Of a DNA stretch of 64,000 bases, positions 40,896 through 53,303 are shown in pieces. Each line of letters opens with the position of its first letter. Within the stretch, counting starts at the first letter, position 1. The stretch covers positions 111,224-175,223 of the forward strand of contig MU129015.1 in assembly GCA_014904985.1 (NCBI GenBank), written 5' to 3'. The stretch is from Hydnum rufescens UP504. Lineage: Eukaryota > Basidiomycota > Agaricomycetes > Cantharellales > Hydnaceae. The notes under the pieces are model-generated. The model saw only the letters and a program-made list of their open reading frames with translations. It was not told the DNA's origin and searched no databases. The translations under genes and the position numbers were made by a program.

Positions 40896-42868
40896 ATGAA
40901 CCAGTCCCAGACGGCACAGCGCATCCCACATGATGGCTTCCCGAGGTTGCACTGGGACACGCTCCTTGCCGTTGTATGTCTGCTGGATGTGGGAAGCATT
41001 GTCAAGTTGATGATGGTGCGCAAATTTCATAAACTAATTATGCAGCGACCTGAGTACTTTCGACTCTTATTCCCAGACTTGCAAATCGTTGCAGACCCAG
41101 TTGCGCCAAAGTCGCTACGTATGGCGTCGTGCATGTTATCTCCTGGCAGACGAAGAGTTTCTAGCACCCCACAGTCTACTTCTCGATTCGATGACTACAG
41201 ATGACCTTTATCGATGTGCGACGCGACCACTACGGCTGCGAACCGCTATTATCAATGACAAGATCCCTCCACTGTATCCGCGTCGCCTGGTCTTTCGATA
41301 CCCGAGAGAAATTGGATGGAGGTGGCATAATCGGCCCTCCCATTTGCTTCCGGGCGGGAGGTGGCTCCTAGATTCAGCCTCAGACTATGAATATGTGCAC
41401 TTGTTCTGCTGGGATCTTTCTTTGGGCCCTCCTGAGGCATCACGACAACCAGTTGCAACAATTAAAGCAGGCCTTCCTGGCGATGAAAATATCCAATTAC
41501 AAATTCAATATAGCCCGATTCATCAGCGAGCAGCAGTATTACTTTCTGTCGATGATCTACACGATGAAGAGTTGTAAGAAAAATCACATGGAACGTGCCG
41601 TTCTGCGCTGACTAGATTGCCAACTTTGCCAGCCATCATAAAGAGGTCTTCCATCTAATTTGGACTACGGGGGACCAGGTACCCCAATTTGTTTCTGTCG
41701 CTCGGCTTACTTGTGAAGACGCCGACGGCGATGGCATGGAGCTTTGCGATGACATTGTTTCCTGGTACAACAATACTTGCGTTACCCTTTGGAATTGGCA
41801 ATCGGATACGTGGGCGAAGATAGGATATGCGGCCTACTTCGTCAGTAATCTGGTTCTTCATAATTTTCACGACGTTCTCATGTTGAAAGCACAGAGTGAA
41901 TCGATATCTCATGCGTGGGTGCAGTCGCAGTATGTATTTCTGTTAACATACCGAGCGGATAGTGTCATGGTGTTAGGCCTCCCACCGATGGAGCCCACAG
42001 CCCAACTCGCCTCAGTCCATCCGGTTTCAGGAGTAGAATGGAGTCTTCCTATGGTGATACACTCACTTCGATATTCAAGTCACATCACCTTAGGGGGCTG
42101 GAAACCCACGCAACATCGCCTATACAATGTGCGAGTGCATGGTACTCGAGGCTCCCCTGAACCGGACTCTTGTTTCTTTGTCGATACACGAAGTGTGCTT
42201 GATGGCGTTCCTCCTCGCATCATACATCCCTTTACCTCCTTCCCCATCCACCCCCGGTCCCATGCACATCATTTGGCGTCTGATCTTTTAATCACTATGG
42301 GATCTCTACCCCACCACCAACCCGATGGAGCAACTTTTCACATGCGTGCTTATCCATCTTCAGAATCGACTCTTTTCCCCGCCCCCGCGACGTTGCGAAC
42401 CGACATAGCATTAAATAGATGGCATAAAGCGTATCTGACCTCTGATCCATGTGCCGTGTCAGGTACTTTCTTAGTTAATGAGTGGCACAGAGAGAAGGGT
42501 GCAATGGAATGGCTGCCTTCTGTTACCCTCTTCATGTTCAACTGATACTTCGTAAGCTTTTCGTCTTATGTCTTTCCTGTCAAATATATTATTTATCTGA
42601 TGCACTCGCCGAGGTTCTTGGGAGGACGCCAGTGATACTTCACACCTTCACCTCATGTTTCTGAGAAACATCCTGAAGGATTTAAGGTAAAGAGGGATAA
42701 TTATGCTCGTCCTTATCAATTTCTGGGCACAAATCCGGATCCTCAAGAAGGCCACGACATTTTCAGCGCTCTCCCGATGGTACGTAGTGTCATGGCTTCA
42801 CAGCGATTTAGCGAATATGCAGTAGGTACAGTATCATTATTGCAATGTTATAGATTACTGCATTTCCT
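40896..42868 (+). CDS. F-box protein, type with central LLPGGRWLL motif
   Basis: ATG at 40,896 (MNQSQTAQRIPHDGF) leads into an F-box helix region, LHWDTLLAVVCLLDVGSIV. An intron near 41,010-41,094 is followed by RYVWRRACYLLADEEFLAP, DDLYRCATRPLRLRTA and HLLPGGRWLLDSASDYEYV, then AVLLSVDDLHDEE. A second intron (about 41,574-41,615) leads to FASHHKEVFHLIWTTGDQV. The next exon runs to a stop at 42,545. A further open stretch (YARPYQFLGTNPDPQEG, SALPMVRSVMASQRFSEYA) to 42,868 looks like the true last exon. F-box proteins recruit substrates to SCF ubiquitin ligases; the large C-terminal domain would be the substrate arm. The splice phase at 41,574 does not join cleanly, so the model is provisional. 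Confidence 0.75.
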
Positions 42869-43275
42869 GTGATGTATATAACGCAGGAAGGAGGGGAAAC
42901 GAAGGAATAGCCCAGCAGTCTGCTGGAAGAAGTAGGGCGATGCAAGGGGAGAGAACGAAACGTCCCAACTCCAGCGACCGCGGCAAGAAATTGTCTTGGG
43001 AGGTGGTAGAGATGGGGGTGATACGGCATTCAATGCACACCAGTATATGAGACAGATGGAGGGTGAAAAGCCTGCAGGTCGATTACAGAGATTTCCACAC
43101 CGGTTGCGTCCGGCAACCCAAGACACGATGGCTGTGCGCGAGCGATCGGGCGTGCACCGTCCTATAGGCACCTAGTATCCATTCGGACCACTCTTCCTTT
43201 CGATATTTTCCCGATCCTTACCCATACTGCCACGGTCTTCGACGTATGTCCGTCGAATACCCCAAAATTCCTATG
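42869..43275. other. Intergenic region
   Basis: No gene recognised between the F-box gene and the next probable minus-strand gene. Confidence 0.4.
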
Positions 43276-44171
43276 AGAAAGCAACAAGCACCGCTGCGCC
43301 GATGACACTTGAGATGCCTATAATAGCGTGCCTCTGTGGATTATATTTCCTACGTAATGGGCGTAGACCAACATCAGAGATGTTCCAAGTCAAAGAACCG
43401 TGCTTTCTCAAGCAGTTCTGCACTCACGGTACGTAGGTCAATTTTGAGGGTCTGACCTGGTAATAACGCCAGAATTATCAGTTGCTCTTCCCTCAAAAGG
43501 CAACCACCCGTCATAACCACAAGGAATAATAATACTCATAAATCGTTCGCCAAGCGCCGTTTTCCTCGTCGAGCCGTCCTCTGGTTTGTAACGTCGGGGC
43601 GTTCGTCGAATGAATAACGATGATCCAGATGCAGTTAATTCTTCCTGGTATATCCTACGATGCTGATGCATACTCACCCGCGGCGGTTATCGTATGGTAC
43701 CTTTTCAGTCCAGCCGTGCATAGACGCCTTGGTTCCCAACGTCGAATGTCCCTTTGGCTCCTGAGAATATTCGGTCCCTCTGCCCAGCATCTGATAGATT
43801 CGCCCGGGCGGCGTGATATTCATCGCGGCTGCGGGTCACTTATCATTGATACCCATCCCTGCTCTTCCAGTGAGACACACGGAATATTGCACCAATGCAT
43901 GTCAGCGCTTTCACGACCAGCCAGAGAATATCAAGGTGCAGAGCAACAGGTTTCCCGGATGGAAATGATGGCCCACGGATGGTGCTGACGCGGTATCCTT
44001 CGAGTTCAAGGATCTATTGACTCGAGGGGGGGACCACGCGGGTGGCCATACAATGGATCGAAGAGCCTGTGAACAGATCTCACTTTCTCCCATCGGAAAC
44101 GATCCCTCGGTGGCGTGCCGAACAGCACTGCGGACGAAGGGAATGAAATAGGTGATTGAAGTTTGCCACAA
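43276..44171 (-). CDS. Unrecognised protein with C-terminal membrane anchor
   Basis: The clearest part is the 3' end: RPLRRKYNPQRHAIIGISS followed by VIGAAVLVAFS and a stop at about 43,276. That is a basic stretch and one hydrophobic helix at the extreme C-terminus. Upstream exon-like segments read RRTPRRYKPEDGSTRKTAL, IIIPCGYDGWLPFEG, and RDEYHAARANLSDAGQRDR. They lie in different frames and the splice joins I tried do not all fit. A tail-anchored or type I membrane protein is likely, but the family is unknown and the 5' end is undefined. Confidence 0.4.
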
Positions 44172-47100
44172 GGATCCATTCAGGTCAGATTCGATCTACG
44201 ACCGTGACAGCATGTATGCGATAGGGTGTTGGGAGGACGAATGAAACAGAGGATGGTCGAGGGAGGATACAATACCTGCAGTTCTATCCTGTCCCGGTGA
44301 GTACCTCTCATTTGGGCGAAGGGAGTGAGTAAGTATCACACCTTCGTTCGCTTGACGGGAACTGCTCATCTAATAGGACTCTGGTTATGTGCGTGTCGAG
44401 GCTGCCACACACGAAGAGCAATTTTTATGGTGTGCCACACGCGAGTGGCAGGGGAACTTTCTGGGAGGAAGTTTCTGATTACTCAGGACTTTTGATTTGA
44501 AGCCGGGGATTCTCTCCATCCCGGCCCTAATCAACAGGTGTACACCCTGCAGCAATTGCTCCATGAGACCAACCCGCTCTGGAATGTAACAGAATATTAT
44601 GCCGTAGTACGGCGCTTATCCAACCGCGACCGCGATAATCTACTGCTTCTGCTACGAGCTTCTGAGCCTCCTATGTAATCCGCTTCCGCACACATTATTC
44701 GAATTGGAACGTTCATCACCTGCATTTTTCCCTGTATTTCTTCCGCAGCTTTAGTTCCCCTCTCTTTCGCTTCCCCCTTTAGGCCTCACGTTCCCCCAAA
44801 TCTATTTCTGCCATAGACACCTCAACTTTGATCGACAGCTCTCCAATCCTTGCCACAATGCCCATGTCCGTCTGGGAATCCTCGCATCTCCCCCTGCGAC
44901 TCGTTTTGACGAACCGGTTTGGGGTCCTCACTGTGGACCGAGACTCCCCCGAGGTCTTTCTTCCCAATAAACCCATAAATCCTCACCAGGACCGGGCACC
45001 GATGCGCGAACCTCTGGACGAGGCTCTTACCTATGTCGACCACCTAATTGAGTGTAAGGTATGTCCGCCCCGAGAAGGCGGAATGCGAGAGTGGTTCTGG
45101 GACTCTCAACATGCCTTGGACCATGTCGTTAATGATCCGGGTCACAAAGCTGTCAAGGCCTTGCACACGAAGGTGTTAGCCTGGTTAGAGGGTATCTCAA
45201 CCTTTTGCACCACCGACCCAGACCTCCTGTGAGGTGTGTGCGCAACAGCTCTTTCAGCCGTCTCATCTTTATCGCCACTCTCGTCTAAAATTTATTGACA
45301 CGCATTGTCTGCCGCACAGCGTTGTGATTGGCCACTCCCATTGCCCCGTCCTGTCCGATGCCACAAGACAAGGAGGGTCGCATCCTCTTCCCTGCTGGTC
45401 TTCCCTTCCGCCACTTGCTAGTTGTATTGCCACATTCCCCCTCCTGCACCGCTTTACTTTCCTCGAAAGAGTCCGCGTTACCGGCTGTCCTTATCATAGA
45501 TGTGCTTTCGTTTCCGGTGCCCCTCGACGACTATCCATTAATGTAGATATGTGGTCGGATGTTCCTCAACGCCAATGTTTCTATTCCAAGAAATGCTGGG
45601 GCCTCCCCAGACAGATCGCCGCTTTGCACGTAGTTGAGTCTTAATTCAAATTTCCCCAGCACTTTAAAGGGGAATGAGGAACTGGTGGCATTCTTCTCCT
45701 TGAATCCCCTCTCCTGCCGAGTCGGTCTTGTCCTCATTCCTCGCTCACTGACCTTGAATCCTCGCGGTTCCCCTGGAAAGTGTCCCCACAGGGTTATTTA
45801 GTCCCAGATGACGCTTTCACCCGGCACCAAACGCTATGTGATCTAGACCCATGTGGCCTGAACGTTTTTCCACCACCCCATCTCTCAAATTTCTAGTTAA
45901 GTCACTGATTATTCGGATTTATTCCTGACCGGACGCTCTTTACTCTTTTATCGCAGAGTCCACGTCAGATAAGCTGAGCGGCGCGGCCCATTCTCCCGTT
46001 CTGCGTAAGAGATCTCATCACCTTGTCCGTCCTACACGAGTGGATTGATTGTAAGCCGTTATTTGTCGTGGCTTCTATCCCGGAGGAGTCCCCGCCGGAC
46101 CATTGTCTATGTACGGTAGGCCAACGACCTAACGATGGAAAGGATTCCAGCCCTTTGGCGGTCTAACTCGTTTCGGGCGCCTGTTTCTGTCCATGCAATT
46201 TATCATCAAGTAAACGCCGGCCTATAGGTCTCGTATGGGTGGTTGGCGATGGCAACGAGTGGCGAAGAACTTTCCCTATACAGATGTAGGGGTCGAGTCG
46301 CTGGGTTGTTTCGCTGACCTCATCCCCGCAGTTACATCAGGAGGAGGATCTTTGATGCCTTCCATTGTGCCGATGAAGCGAACAGAATTCCCTGTTTCGG
46401 GCCCTCCTGGGGAAAACCCGACCTACGATTTCCTGGAGCGATGCTAACCAGTTAATGGATCTAGGGCCGGCGTGTCTGCAAAGGCTTTACAATTACATGT
46501 AAACATGCAGGGGCACAGCGGATTGGGGATTTCAAATTAAGCAACTCTCAACCAGAGCGTAAATTTCCGGGCACTGGTATGGTTATTTGATCCTCGGGCG
46601 GCTGGCATTGGGTAGGCGTGGAGTACTGTACGATGATCTCCCCCAAACGTAGTTAGGCGCCAGCAGGTCTTTTAATCCCATAATTATATGGACTTGGTGT
46701 GGAATCCAAACGGCTGTTGGTTGGCTGCATTGTATCAACAGAGTGGAATGTGACAGGCAGTACTTTTGAATTGCGTCAAGGATCGCAGTTCCCGCATCTG
46801 GGATCTGGAGAAACAAACACGCCACTGATGGGCTGGTGAAGTAATCATTGACAGGATACGACCCTTGTGGCACACCACCCCACCGAAATACTTATCGTTG
46901 ACGGCAATCGTAAAAAGAAATAACAGATGCTAGTAGGCTTTCAGGCACATTAACACGTTTAGATTCGGAAGGCTTCACTAATTCGGGAAATGTTGGATAC
47001 GTATTCAGTAGGCATGATAGGAAAAATTCATATTCGACCAAGGATGGGGCCGAAGCTCCTCTTCGGGGGAAACGACAATGTAGGGAGGTTTAAAAAGCTG

Positions 47101-48071
47101 AAATTAGAATCTGGGGTCATGCTATCCGACGCTGAACCGGGGGTTTCAAGCTTTCGAAGCCCTAGGGACACACATATATTGTAGCAAGTGGGTGGCAAGG
47201 CATGAGTCTTAATCAAATAAAAGAGAAAGAGGGAAAGGGCCTGTGAACGGTGTGAAATTGTAACAATCGGGCTACAACATGGCAACTTTACAGCAAATGT
47301 GTTGTGGCGCGCATGCCTAATTGGTGGCGAAAAAGGATGCCGGAACGCTCCGAGAATTGGTTCCGCGTTGTCCTTCAGGTCTTTTTGAGATTATGCTCAC
47401 TAGCCGTTGAGTTCACTGATCGCTGTGGGCAGAGCCAACTGCCACAGGAGATTCGGGATTGAGAGACACGCAGTGCAGCTGCGACGGCCTGCGGAGACAT
47501 CGGGGCCCAGGCTAGTGGTACACACGTGCAAGGTGAGATACACGAACGTTAGGATGGAGAACTTGAGTTATCGACGTCAAGATGTCGAATGGAAGGTGGG
47601 CCTTGGCTAGCAGTCAAATGGATTGCAGACCTTGGCTCGCCTTGGGTTACGAAGGAGACACGTTGGTACAGACAGATTAGGTCTAGAGGTGTGTATGAGG
47701 AGGGTTTACGCAGGACTTCCGCTAGAATACCCTCGCTAGGATGGATAAGAGTACTGACCAGTGTTTTCGGTACTGTTTGTCGAGAACAGGTGTATGTTTT
47801 GCTGTCGCGCGAGAGCGCTGGACGGTGATCAAATGTCAGATCTGATCAGTCGTGCCCCCGCACGCCAGGCTCGCAGGGTCGTGGCAGGGCTCTCTGCGGC
47901 TACCTGCCCATTGGCCCAGCCTGCCAGCAGCACCGTGTGACTCAAATTTGGACCCGTGGTTGGGTATAAAAGACTTCCTCGTTTAGCAGATCAACTTCCG
48001 TCAGTCTCTTCCAACCACATCGTTTGGAAAGACCTTCCTTTCTCCTCTACACGCTCTCCAACTTCAACACT
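44172..48071. other. Poorly annotatable 3.9-kb stretch with some open frames
   Basis: Three segments have protein-like composition but no known domain. On the plus strand, 44,530-44,680 reads QQVYTLQQLLHETNPLW and VVRRLSNRDRDNLLLLL. On the plus strand, 44,858-45,232 reads MPMSVWESSHLPLRLVL and EPLDEALTYVDHLIECK, with a possible donor GTATGT at 45,058. On the minus strand, 46,583-46,873 reads SVACLFLQIPDAGTAILDA and WIPHQVHIIMGLKDLL. I could not connect them into genes. The rest appears non-coding. A TATA-like TATAAAAG lies at 47,965, about 100 bp before the next gene. Confidence 0.35.
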
Positions 48072-48872
48072 ATGTCCGAGGGAGGCAAATTATACATTGG
48101 TCAGTCCCCGATCTTGCGGGATCCCCGTCGTGCCAGTGCTCATCGTCTGCCCTCATTTAGGGAATCTCTCGTACCACACCACAGACGAGAGCCTCAGAGC
48201 GGTCAGTCTCCCTCTCCCTCGCTCTGTGTGTGCTAGCTCTCCCTAACGTTTTTCCAGGCCTTCTCCGAGTATGGCAATGTCGTCGACTCGATTGTCATGG
48301 TCGACAGGGTGAGACACTCTCAGTCGTTTCCTCAATCGTTTCCTCACATTTCCCCCCTCTCTTCTAGGAAACTGGGAGGTCTCGAGGTGCGCTCTGCGCG
48401 GTTTATTACTTCTCTCGCCTTTCTGACGCTGTGGTCCCTGTAGGCTTTGCTTTCGTGACATATGCTACGGCAGAAGAAGCCAATGCTGCGATAGACAACC
48501 TCAATGATCAGGACCTAGATGGTCGTCGTATCAGGTAATTGTATTGCGTTGCGTCGAGTGAGGAGTCTGGCCACTAATCTCGTCCTCAATTAGGGTCAAC
48601 ATCGCGCAACCTAAGGGTGGAGGTGGCGGCGGCGGCGGTTATGGAGGTGGAGGTGGAGGCTACAGTGGTGGAGGTGGAGGTGGATATCGCGGTGGAGGTA
48701 CTTGCTCAATTTCCATTTCCTACTGGCGGTTCTTCTGATTTGGTCATACTTTTAGGTCGCAGTGGTGGTGGCGGTGGCGGCTATGGGGGTGGGGTGGTGG
48801 TGGATACCGTGGAGGGGGCGGTGGCGACAGTTGGGGAGGCAGTGGAGGTGGTGGCTCAAGAGACGCCTGGTA
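48072..48872 (+). CDS. Glycine-rich RNA-binding protein (single RRM)
   Basis: ATG 48,072. Seven or so exons join to one RRM followed by a glycine-rich tail. RNP2 is KLYIGNL and RNP1 is RSRGFAFVTY. Between them are YHTTDESLRAAFSEYGNVV and SIVMVDRETG. After the RRM come NLNDQDLDGRRIRVNIAQP and then GGG/GGY repeats. The first introns are at 48,100 (GTCAGT) and after LRA. Near 48,789-48,795 the run GGTGGGGTGGTGG lacks one G relative to the repeat. With it restored, the frame would continue in glycine repeats and end SRDAW plus stop at about 48,872. As printed, the frame leaves the Gly repeats. These proteins bind mRNA, often as cold-shock or stress-related factors, in nucleus and cytoplasm. Given conservation, the missing base is more likely an error than a mutation. 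Confidence 0.85.
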
Positions 48873-51534
48873 ATCCTTTTCACTTTATGGTCAGTTCTTT
48901 TCGCCATCTTCGTTTTTTTCGACGTCAGACTAACGCGATTCTAGACCCTTTCATCTATGCATCCTCTTTCTGTTTGCTCCTTTTCCTTGTCTCGTTCCTC
49001 CCCGATCCTGCACCCTACCTGTTTGCTCTTCCAATGTTCCCGTGATCCTAGTCCCCCCAAAACTCCAGGCCCTCAATTTGTATAAACTCAACTCGCGCGC
49101 GCATCGGTCATTCGTCCCTACATCACGTCGGTCGGCAAATTCTTTGCATGTGTAGTTGTATCGTTCCAATGTCATAACGTCAAGGCTGGTCTATTCTGTA
49201 GGGCAAGTGTAGCTGTTGTGATCTCTGCCCTTGCAATGGTACAGGGTCGCGAGCGTGATGGTGATCAGCCTCGTGGGGGGATGCATCCCTTTCATTTCGC
49301 GTTGATTTTCACCCCCGATAGCTCCGAAAAGGAATTCCCTATTGGCACAAGCGTCATTCAGTCTCCAGCCAACCCAGCCTCAAGTGCCTGAATAACCTTT
49401 GAGAGAGGGGATTCCAAATGCCTGGCTTGCAGTGAACGCAGGGCAGATGCGTGCCCTTGCGGGAGTTCACATTCGAATCATACTCATAAGACAGCGGTCA
49501 TGTTTTGGCGGCGATCTCTGTAGTCCAATCAGCGAACTTCTTACAGTAATATCTTACCATTTCGACACGATGGGTCCAGGTGCCGCTACTGTCGGCCAGA
49601 GGCAGGGCAGAGGTTGCTAATGGCCGGTGTATATATATCATAGTGTGCTTTTCTGACTCTATCTTCCCCAACCTCAGATGCCGGTGGCCAAACTTATGGG
49701 TTATACCTTCTGCTGGCTATGGATTTGGCCTGCAGGATTCACCGGCGAAATCTTCATAATCGTAAGAGCTTCTACGCCGGTAACTTATTCTCTTCCCTCT
49801 CTGTCGTACAGTTTTGGAAGGTGCTTTTCTCTTGCAACGTTGATTTTATCCACCTGCTACTAGATTCGGGCTATATTTCAAACGCTCTGTCATCGCTTGC
49901 GAGGAGACGCGATTACACTCCGAACTTGGCCCTGAACTTTGCATCTTTACACGTTGGGCATTGCGTGGCGCCGCCCCCGACTGCGTCCTTATGGATGATA
50001 AGAACGACCATTCATCGACCGATTCGATTCGCGTGCTTCTCGCGTTGTTCTATTTCGTTCGTGTCGGGGAGGCAGGAAAGTCACGGGGTCCCTAGGTATA
50101 TCCATCGCTCTCTCGCTTCATCCTTCCATCGCTTACCGTATATGACTAGGAAGATGCCGTTTATATTACAGTTTTGGAAATACGGCTATCCAAAGTCACC
50201 CCAGATCGGAGATTCACCGCAGTCTATTACAGCGATCTGCACTTCCCTTTCGGTGATTCAGGATCGGGCTCTGGCCCGGGCTCCCTTACAGTAACGGCTG
50301 GGATGGTGGTACCCGTCACATTCGCCACGGTGCGCATCACTTGATGAGTTGATGACTTGGCGTCTGGTCATGCTTCCACAAAGGCGCTTTTTTCGTCGTG
50401 CTTCTGCTGGTGATAGAGTTCCAGGCTCAGTGTTCCGGCTGTTCCCTCGCACTCTCTTGGTTCCCGGCCCTTGTACACAGCTCCACTTCTGTCCGGGATC
50501 CTTCTCCACACGTTGTGCGAGCATCATTTCAGTTGTGGGATCTTTTAGATCTTTTCGATGCAATAACTTCGAGGCTCGTCCTTGTATGGTATTACTGTAA
50601 GTTGTCATGGATGCCTAATTATTGGAAGGACAGTGATTCACGATCCACCCTGCCGGTGACCAAACTACGTCCGAAATGACACAATCGGATCTTGAATGTG
50701 TTGACAAAGTACCCCCGCCTCGGGGACTGGCCTTGGGACTCCGACTCAGATCCGTTGATCAGCTGCGGCTGCTCCTACACCCCCGCAATCCCTCTCTATT
50801 GTTTGATGTAGTCTAGGCCTCCCGCCAGGATCTTTCTCGCTATTATCGACGTGCCTATGGGCTGACCTAGGGCTCCTCTGCATTGCGTTTTCTTACATAT
50901 TTTTATCGGCCGAACGTTGCTTTGGAAAGACATCACCGCCTGCTTCATCATCAAGATGTTCCGAGTTATCAATGTGTTACCATCTCTCCTAGCGGCTCGC
51001 TTGACGAATTAAATCCTCATCTGTTTATACACAGCTTATCCCCATGCCCTGGGCACGTAGTATCGGAAGGGGTTCGGTGGAAACAATCACCAGAACTCTA
51101 GCTGAAAGGGCGCCTCTGAATCAGCAACCCTATCCTCGTGGTGGATCGCCTATTGTATACAGTAAATTCCCTCATTCATCAGGAAGAGGTTTTTTTTTTT
51201 CCTATCGAGTGCTCCCAAGTGCGTGGGCTATCTCGATAGCTCTTCCTCCTCCTCTATCTCCCCTACCGCAATGTCAGCTATATCATCGTTCAAGTCCTCT
51301 CCAGGAATAGTATCCCATAGATCCAAGAAAGTTCGACCCCAGCAGGATGTCTAGAAGATTTTACAAAGCCATTTTCTTTTTGCGCCCCCTTGTAGATACA
51401 TATTGTGGGCATGCTATGTGCAAGAATATGAGCACGGGTGGTCGAGATCTGGAATTTCTATAGTACAATGGAAGCAGTAACCAGTTGATCGGTTGTATGC
51501 AACGAGGGACCCAGAGGAAATCTGGAATTGTTGA
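48873..51534. other. 2.7 kb without recognised genes
   Basis: An open plus-strand stretch at 49,719-50,294 (FWKVLFSCNVDFIHLLLDS, HVGHCVAPPPTASLWM) has ordinary composition but no domain, and the upstream border is unclear. The remainder shows nothing I can support. Confidence 0.35.
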
Positions 51535-51640
51535 CTGGACACACCAATTGCTCATCGCCTGGATTTCCGTCATACTGAGAACTCTGCAGGGCTCAGGCGT
51601 ATCAAAACGACCAAACGGCTTGAATTGTGGTGGTGGCGGT
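51535..51640 (+). repeat. Direct repeat, left copy
   Basis: It shares CTGG(A/G)TTTCCGTCATACT, GCGTATCAAA(A)CACGACCAAA-like and GGC(T/C)TGAATT words with 53,110-53,215, in the same order. No coding function seen. Confidence 0.55.
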
Positions 51641-51660
51641 AGTGTTGCCGCGACTTGGCT
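51640..51660 (+). mobile_element. Orphan end of the hAT-type MITE
   Basis: TAGTGTTGCCGCGACTTG, the exact first 18 bases of the MITE at 20,461, followed by GCTCGA. No second end and no target duplication are seen. It sits exactly at the right edge of the direct repeat, where the sister copy at 53,215 lacks it. Confidence 0.65.
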
Positions 51661-52159
51661 CGAACAGAATAAGATGCGAAATTTCAAAACATCCATGGTT
51701 TGGTCTCCGAGTCTCCGCGGAGCCCCTTCAGGAATCTGTCCTGGAACCGTCTGGACGTAGCGCATTGAAATGAAGAAAATGGAAAGAGGAAGATAATCTC
51801 AATTGCCTCCGCTTATAGAGTCACGGAGGAAGGAAGCGACGACAGACTGTATGGCTCTATATCAGAAGAGTCAAGATCATGTCGTCCAAAGTGATCCCCC
51901 GCAATCCCGACGAACATTGAAAGCACGGAAGGAAATTTAAAAAAAATAAATCATGGAGATGTGTTGGAATTGGGGATGAGTGAACTCTAACGCTCATCAC
52001 TTAGTCGGCGTATCCTAGTTTCTTGGGATGTACCAAAGTTCCCTCACGTGCGTGGTTGAGCTGTGATCAAACGCTCTATCTTTTGTCTCGATGTGCAAAT
52101 CTAATTGAGTGCGCCGGAACTTGCCGGCACTCGAATGAACGTGAACGTGCAACATCGAC

Positions 52160-52310
52160 GAGTCAGAGACCCACCACACCCCAGAAAGGCTGGGGTGTGG
52201 TGATAAGGTATGTGTTCATTATTTATCACATACATTTGAGCCAAAAGAGCAGCTGGGGCTGCTCTCTTTCCCTCCTTTTGATTTTTTACTAACATTATTC
52301 TGTCCCATAG
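52160..52310 (+). repeat. Hairpin-bearing intron unit d with exon hairpin
   Basis: The exon hairpin CACCACACCCCAG/CTGGGGTGTGGTG is a 13-bp perfect stem ending at 52,202. Donor GTATGT is at 52,208. The intron stem is AAAGAGCAGC(TGGG)GCTGCTCTCTTT, the branch site TTACTAACATT and the acceptor TCCCATAG at 52,310. The intron is 103 nt. It has the same layout as the three units at 0.3-1.2 kb, 51 kb away. Confidence 0.75.
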
Positions 52311-52740
52311 GTCCTCAGGGGTCTCCCTTCATACTAACAGCCCCCCCAATCCACCCCTCTCCCTGGTTCCCAGCCCCAAGTGGTGTAAAACAGTGCAAAC
52401 AGTGCAGACCTGAAGGCTGGTGCTGTTTGTGTGACTTGTACATTGCTGGGGCTTGGCCAGGGTTCTGGCCATCTGCATCTGCCATAAGCCTGATGGCTGT
52501 GGTGATTATGAGAATAAGAATGAACTCTGAGTGCCCCAGTGACCCGGATGAATGACATTTAGCACTACCTATTGTAGTGCTGGTACAAAACTGCAAATAC
52601 TGTGATAACCCTGGAGCCCTGGCACACCAAACTTGGTGTGCATGAATTCCTGGGTGTCCTCTACATTCCTAGAAAATTAGAATCCATTACTAGTGCCTAT
52701 AGGCACTGGTGTCATGTTTTTTTTTTTTTTAGCTTTTATG
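52311..52740. repeat. Structured non-coding tail with several small palindromes
   Basis: Short inverted repeats follow one another: GCACTACCTATTGTAGTGC (52,563), GCACACCAAACTTGGTGTGC (52,622), AGTGCCTATAGGCACT (52,691). A run of 13 T then follows (about 52,719). It probably belongs to the hairpin repeat that ends at 52,310. No reading frame of note. Confidence 0.55.
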
Positions 52741-52889
52741 ATCTCAATACACACCTATAACTTAATACTGTAGAACACAGTAATAAATAAGGGCTAGGGC
52801 CCCAGAAGCACCCATGCTGGCATTGAGTATGGACTTAAAAATCCAATTATTTCATATTACATGTACTGTCAGTTTGTTCACAAGTTCAA

Positions 52890-52990
52890 AAAGCCCGTTC
52901 ATTTGTTCGTTCATTTGTTCATTTGTTTGTTCATTCGCTCATTCGTTGGTTCGTTGGTTCATTCATTCATTTGTTCATTCGTTCAGATAT
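52890..52990 (+). repeat. TTCA/TTCG/TTTG tetranucleotide repeat
   Basis: About 22 degenerate units of four bases, mostly TTCATTTG and TTCATTCG. Simple repeat. The apparent serine/phenylalanine-rich frame through it is not a gene. Confidence 0.85.
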
Positions 52991-53109
52991 TTCTTTTTTT
53001 TACAGTATAATTTCCATATTTGGAGTGTGTACACGGGCGAGCGGACGGTTGCGGCAACGGCCCGGGAAGCAGATTTGTTACGAACCCAAGAGGGAATCTG
53101 AACATGTTG

Positions 53110-53215
53110 GACTCGACATACCTCTTCTTCGTTGCCTGGGTTTCCGTCATACTAACATGAAGAGCTCCGCGCGTATCAAACACGACCAAATGGCCTGAAT
53201 TGGGGTGGCGGGCAT
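53110..53215 (+). repeat. Direct repeat, right copy
   Basis: Sister of 51,535-51,640. It continues GGGCATTGCCGTAAG instead of the MITE end. Confidence 0.55.
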
Positions 53216-53303
53216 TGCCGTAAGTATTCGTTTAGGCCGACTCTCTTCGCCCTCCTAAATTCACAAGTGTCAGAAGACTTCATCGGTTGCAGATCTTTTG
53301 TTG

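Noticed and set aside
44520..50820. Similarity between the open frames at 44.53 kb and 50.74 kb
   Set aside because: Only a loose QL-LLH-x-NP word is shared. The second frame has early stops and the alignment does not extend.
52890..53100. Serine/phenylalanine-rich frame through the TTCA/TTCG repeat as a gene
   Set aside because: It is a translation of a simple tetranucleotide repeat with no start context or domain.
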